A DNA stretch of 64,000 bases from Veillonella rogosae JCM 15642 (GTDB lineage Bacteria; Bacillota; Negativicutes; Veillonellales; Veillonellaceae): contig NZ_PPCX01000011.1 of assembly GCF_002959775.1 (NCBI RefSeq), positions 1 to 64,000 of the forward strand. Direction: 5' to 3'. The notes under the pieces are model-generated. The model saw only the letters and a program-made list of their open reading frames with translations. It was not told the DNA's origin and ran no database searches. This document shows positions 16,189 through 25,011 of this stretch, piece by piece. A program made the translations under genes and the position numbers. How positions within the stretch are numbered: position 1 is the first letter of the stretch; each line of letters begins with the position of its first letter.

Positions 16189-18468
16189 CTAATTGTTTTG
16201 TCGACCACCATTGTTACGGTTATTGTTTCGGTTATTATTACGATCGTTGTTTCGGCGTTGTCCGTTGTTATTTCTGTTTCGGTTATTATCGTTATTCTTT
16301 GGCTTTTCTGGTTGTAACGCTTTTACAGATAAACCAATACGATTGCGTTTTACATCAACAGAAATAATTTGAGCTTCAATGATATCGCCTACAGCAAGCA
16401 CATCAGATGGATGTTGGCGACTGTTACAGAGTTCACTACGATGCAAAAGACCATTAGTTTTTAAGCCAAAATCTACGAAGGCACCAAAGTCAACTACGTT
16501 GTGAACAGTACCTTTTACAATAGTGCCAACTTGAATATCTTCAAGGCTTACTACATGTTTTCTAGTAAGTGGTGCTGGCAAATCTTCACGAGGATCACGA
16601 CCTGGTTTTGCCAAAGCCCCTAAGATATCTCGTACGGTTGGTACACCCGCATCAAGTTTTGCGGCCATTTTTCCGGCATCAACAAGCGGTAATTTCACTT
16701 GTAATGCTTCCAATTGTGCTTTATCTTGCAAATCTTTCAAAGTAAAACCTAATTCACCAATAATGCGTTCTGCCAATTCATAAGACTCAGGATGGACAGA
16801 TGTATTATCTAGTGGATTTTTACCGTGTTGCAAGCGAAGGAAGCCCGCACATTGCGTGAACGCCGCAGGACCTAAGCGAGGTACTTTCAACAATTCCTTA
16901 CGGCTTTTAAATACACCATTCTCTTGACGATATGCAACGATATTTTTAGCAACCGTACTAGAAATGCCTGCAATATGTTGCAAAATAGCAGGAGATGCAG
17001 TATTGAGCTCTACCCCAACGTGGTTTACTACAGTTTCAACCACTTGATCTAAGGTATGAGTCAATTGTTTTTGGTTTACGTCATGTTGGTATTGACCTAC
17101 GCCAATAGATTTAGGATCAATCTTAACGGATTCAGCCAATGGATCTTGTACACGACGTGCAATGGATACGGCACCGCGTATGGTTACGTCTAAATCTGGT
17201 AATTCATCGATAGCCAATTTAGAAGCAGAATATACAGATGCGCCTGCTTCATTAGTAATGATGTAATGGCAATCTAACTTTTCCTCTTCAATCATGGTGG
17301 AAGCAAACTGCTCTGTTTCATAAGATGCAGTACCATTACCAATAGATAAGAGAGTAACTTTGAACTTACGGATTTTATCAGCCAATACCTTTTGCGCTTC
17401 TTTGCGAAGCTTTTCACTATTAGTTAAATAGTAGGCACCGTAATCTAGCACATTACCTTGTTGGTCGATAATAGCCATCTTACAACCTGTACGGTAACCA
17501 GGATCAAGGCCCATGATAACGTGGCCTGCCAAAGGTGGCTGCAATAATAAGTTCTTAAGGTTTACACCGAATACCTTGATAGCTTGCTCATCCGCATTTT
17601 CCGTCAACTCATTGCGTATATCACGCTCTAGAGCAGGGAAAATTAGACGTTTGTACGCATCGGCTACTGCAGCCGCTTTATAGTCTGCGAATATGGATTT
17701 CAGATTTTTCTCTAACTTTTGCACCATGTACGCAACATAGGTATCACCTGGTACTGTAAGGGCTAATTTTAAAGCCCCTAATTTTTCACCGCGATTAACC
17801 GCCAAGATACGGTGAGACGGCATTTGACGAACAGGCTCGGCATATTCTGCGTATTGCAAGAACTGTTGTTGTACCTCTTCATCACCAGTCAACTCAGCTT
17901 GAATAAAGCCTTCGTTCCACATCTTTTTACGCAAGTAAGCACGGAAGTCAGCACTATCGCTAACAATTTCCGCTACGATATCTGAGGCACCTTGAATAGC
18001 GTCCTCTGGTGTGGGCACCTCTTCTGTTACAAATTCTTTGGCAATCTCTAGGGGATCACCAGCGGTAACCGTATCGTTAAGGATCATTTCCGCCAACGGC
18101 TCCAAGCCTCGTTCACGGGCAATCATGGCACGGGTACGTTTCTTAGGTCGGTACGGTAAATAGAGATCCTCTAACTCTTGAAGCTTTGTGGCGGCTTCTA
18201 AGGATTTCATCAACTCGTCGGTCATCTTTTCTTGCTCTGTAATAGATGCAATGATTTCTTGGCGACGTGTTTCCAAGTTGCGCAAGTATTTAATGCGTTC
18301 TTCAATGGTACGCAATTGCTCATCTTGCAATTCGCCCGTTACCTCTTTACGGTAACGCGCAATAAATGGCACCGTATTGCCTTCGTCCAATAATTCTACG
18401 GCAGCTTGCACCTGCTTTGGCTTAACATTTAATTCACTGCCAATAATGGCAAACATTCTTTCACTCAT
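16189..18468 (-). CDS. tex: Tex family RNA-binding protein (S1 domain)
   Basis: Tex is a conserved nucleic-acid-binding factor linked to transcription and RNA decay. The 759-residue protein has the N-terminal helical Tex region, a YqgF/RNase H-like core (GLDPGYRTGCKMAIID), helix-hairpin-helix repeats (GISSTVAKNIVAYR and LGPAAFTQCAGFLR), and an S1 domain (VGTIVKGTVHNVVDFGAFVDFG). It ends in a tail rich in Asn and Arg (about residues 720-759). Its ATG overlaps the folA stop (ATGA). The asparagine/arginine tail is an add-on to the usual family layout. Confidence 0.95.
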   Translation of the reverse strand: MSERMFAIIGSELNVKPKQVQAAVELLDEGNTVPFIARYRKEVTGELQDEQLRTIEERIKYLRNLETRRQEIIASITEQEKMTDELMKSLEAATKLQELEDLYLPYRPKKRTRAMIARERGLEPLAEMILNDTVTAGDPLEIAKEFVTEEVPTPEDAIQGASDIVAEIVSDSADFRAYLRKKMWNEGFIQAELTGDEEVQQQFLQYAEYAEPVRQMPSHRILAVNRGEKLGALKLALTVPGDTYVAYMVQKLEKNLKSIFADYKAAAVADAYKRLIFPALERDIRNELTENADEQAIKVFGVNLKNLLLQPPLAGHVIMGLDPGYRTGCKMAIIDQQGNVLDYGAYYLTNSEKLRKEAQKVLADKIRKFKVTLLSIGNGTASYETEQFASTMIEEEKLDCHYIITNEAGASVYSASKLAIDELPDLDVTIRGAVSIARRVQDPLAESVKIDPKSIGVGQYQHDVNQKQLTHTLDQVVETVVNHVGVELNTASPAILQHIAGISSTVAKNIVAYRQENGVFKSRKELLKVPRLGPAAFTQCAGFLRLQHGKNPLDNTSVHPESYELAERIIGELGFTLKDLQDKAQLEALQVKLPLVDAGKMAAKLDAGVPTVRDILGALAKPGRDPREDLPAPLTRKHVVSLEDIQVGTIVKGTVHNVVDFGAFVDFGLKTNGLLHRSELCNSRQHPSDVLAVGDIIEAQIISVDVKRNRIGLSVKALQPEKPKNNDNNRNRNNNGQRRNNDRNNNRNNNRNNGGRQNN

Positions 18469-18959
18469 TTAGATGCCTTTCTGCGATAGGTTACAAAACG
18501 ATGAGGATATTTGTTCTTTTCATCCACCGTGCCGTCTACTACGGATTCAATGGTGAAAGCCTCCTCTGGGAACTCTGGGAAAAATGCATCCCCTTCAAAT
18601 TCATGGTCTACTTCTGTAATGTACATCGTATCCACGTAAGGCAAGAAAGCCTCGTATACTTGAGCACCACCGATGACATAGGCCGCATCAAGAGCACGTG
18701 CAGCTTCTGCAGCCGCCTCAGGACTATGGAATATCTTAACCCCTTCTGGCGCATCAAAGCCCTTATCACGAGTAATCACCCAGTGCTCACGATTTGGCAA
18801 CAGGAACGGCAAACTTTCAAAGGTCTTACGTCCCATAATGATGACATGACCTGTAGTTTTCTCTTTAAAGAATTTCAAATCATTCGGCAAGTGCCAAATC
18901 AAGGTATTATCTTTACCGATCACACGATTATGTGCTACGGCTACGATTAATGCTAACAT
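18465..18959 (-). CDS. folA: Dihydrofolate reductase
   Basis: The enzyme reduces dihydrofolate to tetrahydrofolate with NADPH, regenerating the cofactor consumed by thymidylate synthase upstream. The 164-residue protein has the family signature VIGKDNTLIWHLPNDLKFF with the active-site aspartate in PND, then GRKTFESLP and YVIGGAQVYEAFLPY. AGAGG precedes the ATG. It lies 77 bp after thyA and overlaps tex, so thyA-folA-tex may be one transcript. Confidence 0.96.
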   Translation of the reverse strand: MLALIVAVAHNRVIGKDNTLIWHLPNDLKFFKEKTTGHVIIMGRKTFESLPFLLPNREHWVITRDKGFDAPEGVKIFHSPEAAAEAARALDAAYVIGGAQVYEAFLPYVDTMYITEVDHEFEGDAFFPEFPEEAFTIESVVDGTVDEKNKYPHRFVTYRRKASK

Positions 18960-19036
18960 ACTGGCCTCTTTCAGTTAATACTATATGGCAACAGTCATAA
19001 ATATAATTTCATTTAGCTATGGACATGAACTCAGTT

Positions 19037-19828
19037 CTATACAGCAACAGTCATGGACAATTTACCTAGATGTTCATACCCATCTAATGTAACATCCTCA
19101 GGTGTGAAGTCATAGAAGTCTTTTACGTCAGGATTCACAATAATTTTTGGAGCTGACAACGCTTGATCGCGACGTGCTAGTTGCTCGCGCAATGCTTCTA
19201 CATGATTTTCATAGACATGAGCATTGTTGATAACATGAGTAAATTTACCAGGTTTAAGACCTGTTACTTGGGCAATCATGCATTGTAATGCTGCATATTG
19301 AGCGGTATTGAATGGAACGCCAAGGCCCATATCGCCACTGCGTTGGATGAGCATGCAGTTCAAGTGTCCATCAGCTACATCCCATAATGTTTCATACGCA
19401 CATGGTTGCAATGCCATATCATCTAAATCTTCAATATTCCATAAAGTGACAATCATACGACGGCTATCAGGATCTTCCTTAATAGTCTTGATGAGATTAT
19501 CAAGTTGTTTGTACTTTGCAATTTGGTAACCATAAGCCTTACCAATGGTACCATCTTCACGCATCCACTCATCCCATACGCGCACGTTCATTTCTTGTAA
19601 TTTGCGTACATCGTTAGATTGCATTTGCCAAATCCATAACAATTCTTTTACCGCCGTTTTGAAAGCCACAAATTTTGTAGTCAAAATTGGAAATTCCTCT
19701 TGCAGGTCAAATTGCATAATTTGATGTGGCAATTTATAGGTCGCAACACCGGTACGGTTTTGACCATACGTGCCATGTTCTAAAATATTTTCAATAATAC
19801 CGAGGTATTGTGTATCTGCTAGACTCAT
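19037..19828 (-). CDS. thyA: Thymidylate synthase
   Basis: ThyA methylates dUMP to dTMP with methylenetetrahydrofolate, giving dihydrofolate for FolA. The 263-residue protein has [18 protein letters not shown], the nucleotide-site HVYENH motif and the catalytic cysteine in ALQPCAYET. In E. coli ThyA that cysteine is followed by histidine (PPCH); here it is followed by alanine, a variant seen in some Firmicute enzymes. AGGGGG precedes the ATG. Short repeats lie in the upstream region. Confidence 0.95.
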   Translation of the reverse strand: MSLADTQYLGIIENILEHGTYGQNRTGVATYKLPHQIMQFDLQEEFPILTTKFVAFKTAVKELLWIWQMQSNDVRKLQEMNVRVWDEWMREDGTIGKAYGYQIAKYKQLDNLIKTIKEDPDSRRMIVTLWNIEDLDDMALQPCAYETLWDVADGHLNCMLIQRSGDMGLGVPFNTAQYAALQCMIAQVTGLKPGKFTHVINNAHVYENHVEALREQLARRDQALSAPKIIVNPDVKDFYDFTPEDVTLDGYEHLGKLSMTVAV

Positions 19829-19860
19829 ATGTCCCCCTAAATCTATGTATAATACGTCGA

Positions 19861-19925
19861 ATCATACTAACCTATATCTTACAATATATAGTACTATCAT
19901 ACTAAAAAATACATAGTACTACCAT
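19861..19925 (-). repeat. Short direct repeats upstream of thyA
   Basis: ATCATACTAA occurs at 19861-19870 and 19896-19905. ATAGTACTAYCAT occurs at 19888-19900 and 19913-19925. They interleave in the recQ-thyA gap and could be regulatory, but the DNA is AT-rich. Confidence 0.4.
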
Positions 19926-19942
19926 ATATACAGTAAAATTAA

Positions 19943-21808
19943 TTATCCCTTATATTCTGCAACGGCCTGTAAAAAACTGAGGCCATATTTTTTCAGCTTT
20001 GCTTCCCCTACACCCTTAACATTGCCAAACTCACCTAATGTAGTGGGTCGTAAATTGGCTAGGTCAATAAGTACTGTATCAGGGAAGATAAGATATGGTC
20101 GAAGCCCTGCCTCTTCAGCTAAGCGCTTACGATGTTGTCGTAAATGTTCAAATAAACCACCCGACCCAGAATTAGATTTTCCTCGTGATGTAGTAGACGT
20201 AGACCGACCAGTTCGAGATGGTACAGACACATGTTGCCTAATTTCCTCCACCTCTTTATGCCCACCGAGGACCTCCTCAGCGCCAGCCGTCAAGGATAGC
20301 ACAGGATACTTACCTGAAGAACTACGCAAATAACCAGAAGCTACAAATTGTTGGATGAGCCCTTTAATAGATTTCTCGTCTACATTACTTAGTAAACCAA
20401 ATACAGGGAGTGCATCGTGGCCAGCTCGCATAATACGGTCAGTTCGCTCACCGCGCACGATAGAGGTAATCATAGAGGCACCATAGCGTTCATCAGTGCC
20501 CATAATAGCACGGAAGATAGCCTTCGCCTCTTTTGTAACATTGACCTTATCACCGGAGCCTTTACAGGAACTACAATTATCGCAAGTAGTCCAAACGGTG
20601 CTTTCACCAAAATAGTTAAGCATATATTTACGTAAACAATTACTACAGAAACAGTAGTCAATCATAGACTGTAACTTGCGGAGCTCCACCTCTTGTCGCT
20701 CAGGCGTCTCGATGGACTGTTCAATCAAATACTTATGAACCTGTACATCCTGCCCGCTGTAGAGCAAGATACATTCTGCAGGAGCCCCATCGCGACCTGC
20801 ACGGCCCGCCTCTTGATAGTAAGACTCCATGTTGCGCGGCATTTGGTAATGCAATACATAGCGCACATTACTCTTGTCGATGCCCATACCAAAGGCATTG
20901 GTAGCCACCATGACCTGCAGTTTATCATCTGCATAGGCGTTTTGCATCTCACGGCGCACCTCATCGCTGAGCCCCCCATGATAATGGCCCGCCTTAATGC
21001 CTGCACGGGTTAGATTTTCATATACTCGATCTACATCCTTACGCGTCGCACAATAGATAATACCATTTTCGTTATCATGTTGGCGCACATAGTGAACCAC
21101 ATAATCCATGCGCTTTGGTGTACGGATGACAGAGAAGGATAAATTAGGCCGATCAAAGCCCGTTACATACACATTAGCCTTATCTAATCCTAATAATTTC
21201 TTAATATCATTTTCTACATATTTCGTAGCCGTCGCTGTGAAAGCCCCTACAATAGGTCTTTTAGGCAGTGAGTTGAGCCACTCACCGATGAGGCGATAGG
21301 ACGGTCTAAAGTCATGGCCCCACTCGGAGATACAATGGGCCTCGTCCACAATGACTTGAGCAATAGGCAACGCTCGTAATACATTACAGAAGAAATTAGA
21401 ACCAAGTCGCTCCGGCGCAATATATAAGAGTTTGATCTTACCGCTACGCACTTCGTACATCGTTTTATTAAACTCCGCTTGCGTAAGCGTACTATTGATG
21501 AGTGCCGCTGGTATATTCTGTACTAATAGACCATCTACTTGGTCTTTCATAAGAGAAATCAGTGGTGAAAATACGATAGTAAGCCCCGCCTTGCAGAGCG
21601 CAGGTATCTGAAAACAGATAGACTTACCAGCCCCCGTCGGCATAATGCCGATTACATCTTCATTGCGTAATAAGGAGGCAATAGGAGCCTCTTGAGCCGG
21701 TCTAAAGGAGGTGTACCCAAAGTAAGTTTCTAACATGCGTAGTGCTTGTTGTTTTGTCACAACTGGTTGTTTTAGATATTCTTGTTTTCTTGTCCCCTGT
21801 TGGTCCAT
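19943..21808 (-). CDS. recQ: ATP-dependent DNA helicase RecQ
   Basis: RecQ is a 3'-5' helicase in recombinational repair. The 621-residue protein has motif I TGAGKS, DEAHCISEWGHDFRP (DEAH box plus aromatic-rich loop), GRAGRDGAPAECIL, the zinc-binding CFCSNCLRKYMLNYFGE...CDNCSSC, a winged-helix region and a C-terminal HRDC domain (about residues 545-620). It is therefore the full RecQ-Ct type. AAAGGAGG precedes the ATG. It is transcribed towards thyA and divergently from putP. Confidence 0.95.
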   Translation of the reverse strand: MDQQGTRKQEYLKQPVVTKQQALRMLETYFGYTSFRPAQEAPIASLLRNEDVIGIMPTGAGKSICFQIPALCKAGLTIVFSPLISLMKDQVDGLLVQNIPAALINSTLTQAEFNKTMYEVRSGKIKLLYIAPERLGSNFFCNVLRALPIAQVIVDEAHCISEWGHDFRPSYRLIGEWLNSLPKRPIVGAFTATATKYVENDIKKLLGLDKANVYVTGFDRPNLSFSVIRTPKRMDYVVHYVRQHDNENGIIYCATRKDVDRVYENLTRAGIKAGHYHGGLSDEVRREMQNAYADDKLQVMVATNAFGMGIDKSNVRYVLHYQMPRNMESYYQEAGRAGRDGAPAECILLYSGQDVQVHKYLIEQSIETPERQEVELRKLQSMIDYCFCSNCLRKYMLNYFGESTVWTTCDNCSSCKGSGDKVNVTKEAKAIFRAIMGTDERYGASMITSIVRGERTDRIMRAGHDALPVFGLLSNVDEKSIKGLIQQFVASGYLRSSSGKYPVLSLTAGAEEVLGGHKEVEEIRQHVSVPSRTGRSTSTTSRGKSNSGSGGLFEHLRQHRKRLAEEAGLRPYLIFPDTVLIDLANLRPTTLGEFGNVKGVGEAKLKKYGLSFLQAVAEYKG

Positions 21809-21970
21809 GGGTACCTCCTTTCACGTGTCATTTTTCCATTCTATTATTTTATCATATTTCGAGTATTTTCGGTTTATTAGTATATACGATTTATAGATTA
21901 ACCGTCTAATGCCCAAGATGAAAGTATATGCTTAAAATTCGTATAGAAATCAATACAATCTCACAAAATT

Positions 21971-21998
21971 TTTACACTCTAAAGTGCTAATATATGAT
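21971..21998 (+). promoter_or_regulatory. Candidate promoter of putP
   Basis: TTTACA (21971-21976) and TATGAT (21993-21998) are 16 bp apart, about 90 bp before the putP start. The 277-bp recQ-putP gap holds this promoter and the repeats at 22031-22066; I see nothing else in it. Confidence 0.5.
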
Positions 21999-22030
21999 AC
22001 AATAAGAATTATTGATAATACTATAGAATG

Positions 22031-22066
22031 AAAATTTAACCTAAAATTTAATCTAAAATTTAACCT
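22031..22066 (+). repeat. Three 12-bp tandem repeats next to the putP RBS
   Basis: AAAATTTAACCT occurs three times in perfect register (the middle copy has T for C at position 10). The array runs directly into the AAGGAGG ribosome site, so it forms the 5' untranslated region of putP. Confidence 0.85.
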
Positions 22067-22085
22067 AAGGAGGTTTTATATAGTC

Positions 22086-23573
22086 ATGACACAAGACAAC
22101 TTAATGATTATTATCGCCTTTGCCTTATACCTGGGACTCATGATGTATATCGGGATCTACTACTATCGCAAATCGAACAGCATCGGTGATTACATCCTCG
22201 GTGGCCGACAACTAGGCCCATGGATTACAGCGCTTAGCGCGGAGGCCTCTGATATGAGTGGTTGGATGCTTATGGGTGTTCCAGGCCTCGCGTATACAAC
22301 GGGGATTTCAGGAGTATGGATTGCCGTAGGCCTTACGTTAGGTACTTGGGCAAACTGGAAATTCGTTTCTAGACGCTTGCGTAACCATACTGAGGTAGCT
22401 AGTGACAGTTTAACTTTACCGGACTATTTGAAAAATCGTTTCCACGATCAATCTCATTCGGTAGCCGTTATCTCCGCCCTATTTATCTTGATTTTCTTCT
22501 TGATTTATACATCATCGGGCTTTGTGGCAGGGGGCAAGTTATTCAATACCATCTTTGGTCTTGATTACACCGTATCCCTCTTCATCACCGCAGGCATCGT
22601 CGTATTTTACACCTTCCTCGGTGGTTTCCTCGCTGTATCTTGGACGGACTGTATTCAAGGGGCATTGATGTTCTTTGCCATCTTAGCAGTGCCGATTACA
22701 GCAGCCATGTTCATGGGCGGCCCTGTAGAAACATTCCAACTCATCCAACAGGAGTTTCCTCAAGGTCTTAACTTATTTGGTAATCCATCCGATTGGTTCA
22801 CTTGGGCTATCGGCTTAATCTCCGCTCTCGGTTGGGGTCTAGGTTACTTTGGTCAACCCCATATTCTCGTAAGATTCATGGCCATCTCCGATGCTAAAGA
22901 GTTAAAAAAATCTACGAATATCGCCATGGTATGGGTTATCTTATCCCTTATGGCAGCTATCGCGGTAGGCCTCATCGGTCACGTATACATGTTACCTGAT
23001 AAACTGGTAGGTACTGATGCGGAAACAGTGTTCCTCATCATGACAGAACGTCTCTTTACACCATTTGTAGCAGGTCTCATCTGGTCTGCAGTACTCGCAG
23101 CTATCATGAGTACTGCCTCTGCACAATTGTTAGTAACAGCTTCCGCTATTGCTAATGACTTCTATGCAAATATCATTCATCCTAAAGCAGGCGATAAGGA
23201 GCTTGTACTAGTAAGCCGTATCGTAGTACTTATCGTAGCATTGATTGCCATCTATATGGCAATGGATCCAGATAGCTACATCTTAACAATGGTTGCCTAT
23301 GCATGGGCAGGCTTTGGTGCTGCCTTTGGTCCAGCCATCTTGTTCTCCTTGTTCTGGAAACGCATGACACGTCATGGCTGTATCGCTGGTATCGTAGTTG
23401 GTGGTTTAACAGTACTAATTTGGAAACAATTTGAATTCCTTGGTCTATACGAAATCGTGCCAGGATTCCTCTTCTCTTCCATCGCGATTTACGTGGTAAG
23501 TATCATGGATAAATTACCGCCTCGTCCAGTTCTTAAGGACTATAAAGAAGCAGAGAAAATGCACGTCCTATAA
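22086..23573 (+). CDS. putP: Sodium/proline symporter
   Basis: This secondary transporter of the sodium:solute symporter family imports proline with Na+. The 495-residue protein has the expected run of about 13 hydrophobic helices. PutP hallmarks are SDMSGWMLMGVPG near the first sodium site, GLGYFGQPHILVRFMAI in the middle, and STASAQLLVTASAIANDFY later. The ATG has AAGGAGG 13 nt upstream. No proline catabolic gene is adjacent. A bidirectional terminator follows. Confidence 0.92.
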   Translation: MTQDNLMIIIAFALYLGLMMYIGIYYYRKSNSIGDYILGGRQLGPWITALSAEASDMSGWMLMGVPGLAYTTGISGVWIAVGLTLGTWANWKFVSRRLRNHTEVASDSLTLPDYLKNRFHDQSHSVAVISALFILIFFLIYTSSGFVAGGKLFNTIFGLDYTVSLFITAGIVVFYTFLGGFLAVSWTDCIQGALMFFAILAVPITAAMFMGGPVETFQLIQQEFPQGLNLFGNPSDWFTWAIGLISALGWGLGYFGQPHILVRFMAISDAKELKKSTNIAMVWVILSLMAAIAVGLIGHVYMLPDKLVGTDAETVFLIMTERLFTPFVAGLIWSAVLAAIMSTASAQLLVTASAIANDFYANIIHPKAGDKELVLVSRIVVLIVALIAIYMAMDPDSYILTMVAYAWAGFGAAFGPAILFSLFWKRMTRHGCIAGIVVGGLTVLIWKQFEFLGLYEIVPGFLFSSIAIYVVSIMDKLPPRPVLKDYKEAEKMHVL

Positions 23574-23591
23574 AACAGAACACATAAAAAT

Positions 23592-23623
23592 AGAGCTAGT
23601 TGATTCAACGATCAACTAGCTCT
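23592..23623. terminator. Bidirectional terminator between putP and the WYL gene
   Basis: A 13-bp perfect stem (AGAGCTAGTTGAT / ATCAACTAGCTCT) with a 6-nt loop and T tracts on both sides lies between two converging genes. Confidence 0.93.
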
Positions 23624-23627
23624 TTTA

Positions 23628-24656
23628 TTATGAATATTGTTGTAAGCCTTCTTTTATAGCTTCCTTCACTTCAGTCACCAAGGATGCTGGTGAAAGTACT
23701 TTTACACTTTGCATATATTGGAGCGCCCAATATTTAAAAGCGTGATGATTTACACGTACACGACATACCACATCATCAGGTGTTACATCACTAAATTCCA
23801 CATTACCATCGAACCAATCTAAGATTTGATTTACGATAGAACGTTTTGCTTTAAAGCTTACGGTAACGGATTCACCACCGAACATATAAATATGCTCTTT
23901 TACGTATTGAGACACATTAAAGGTGCGTTGCTGTTGGTATCCCTTTATCTCCCGTAAAGGTTTTCTCCGTTCGCTTAGCACCGTAATATGTGCAATACGA
24001 TCGACGCGCAATGTAGACATGTCGTCATAATTTTCGTGGTTTCCAACAAGGTAATAATGTCCCCGATTCATTACTAGTTGGAATGGATTAAATACATATT
24101 TCCGTTCCTTGTTGTCTGGACCAAGATTGATATGTAAACGCTTATCCACGTCAGGTTGGCAATAGGCCAACGAAATTTTTCTCCCCTTTTGTATCGCTTC
24201 TTCTATGAGATCAATGTTAAGGAATAAGTCCTGGCTCCTATGAAGGTAACCTGTAGCACTTTCAATATCAATACCATGTGGCTTGAAATGAGAACTGCCC
24301 AGTTTAGCTACACGACTAATTAAATCCTTACGTTGGGATGCTGTAATATGGCGAGAAGCCAACACACCATCAATCAATAATCGCAATTCCGAATCTTCAA
24401 AAGTATGAATCATGTAGAAATCGGTACGGCGAATAGTGCCATCTGCTCCCACGGCAGACTCTTCACATTGAATACCAAAATCACCAGATTCATATAAATC
24501 ATTTAAATGACGGCCTAAGGTCTTCCGATCCACGGACACCTCGTACCGCTCAGCTAATATACTGCGGATCTCCTCTTGAGATAAAGTATGATTAGCATCT
24601 GTTTCACTTTTCAGGATTTCTAGTATGTATACTAGAACTGCCTTCTTAGATGCCAT
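23628..24656 (-). CDS. WYL-domain transcriptional regulator
   Basis: This 342-residue regulator has an N-terminal winged helix (about residues 1-70, including LSQEEIRSILAERYEV and DRKTLGRHLNDL). A WYL-type ligand-sensing domain (about 145-230: KISLAYCQP, YVFNPFQLVMNRGHYYLVG) and a C-terminal extension follow. Such proteins often bind nucleotides or nucleic acid and control stress or defence genes, but the target here is unknown. AAAGGAG precedes the ATG. An ATTAGT-aca-ACTAAT inverted repeat lies about 30 bp upstream. Confidence 0.85.
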   Translation of the reverse strand: MASKKAVLVYILEILKSETDANHTLSQEEIRSILAERYEVSVDRKTLGRHLNDLYESGDFGIQCEESAVGADGTIRRTDFYMIHTFEDSELRLLIDGVLASRHITASQRKDLISRVAKLGSSHFKPHGIDIESATGYLHRSQDLFLNIDLIEEAIQKGRKISLAYCQPDVDKRLHINLGPDNKERKYVFNPFQLVMNRGHYYLVGNHENYDDMSTLRVDRIAHITVLSERRKPLREIKGYQQQRTFNVSQYVKEHIYMFGGESVTVSFKAKRSIVNQILDWFDGNVEFSDVTPDDVVCRVRVNHHAFKYWALQYMQSVKVLSPASLVTEVKEAIKEGLQQYS

Positions 24657-25011
24657 AAAAGACTCCTTTTACAAATAATACAATTAGTACAACTAATACA
24701 ATTTATATAATCATCCACAACACACCGGATGATGTTCACAAAAATACCCATACATAGTATACCATACTTTTCATATATGGTTCATTTATTTCTCATTAAT
24801 TTTATCGATTTACTATACTTTTTTGGCAAGATTAAATAACTAAATGTAATAATTATTAAATAATTCTAAATTTAATTATATAAAACAAAACCCGTTAACA
24901 CTTTTTACATATAAATGTTATAAGTGTAACGGGTTTTGATTTTCACCATGAAATTAATATGAACAAAAATTTCTTTAAAAGCTCAGAATTCTAATATATT
25001 GTTAGTCCCTT
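24657..25011 (-). other. Intergenic region, WYL gene to methyltransferase
   Basis: This 355-bp AT-rich gap holds a possible operator (inverted repeat ATTAGT-aca-ACTAAT at 24683-24697) near the WYL gene start and the methyltransferase terminator at 24887-24937. No small coding sequence was seen. Confidence 0.5.
24887..24937 (-). terminator. Terminator of the methyltransferase gene
   Basis: AAAACCCGTTA pairs with TAACGGGTTTT, and ACACTT/AAGTGT continues the stem past a one-base bulge. A run of T follows on the minus strand. Confidence 0.8.
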
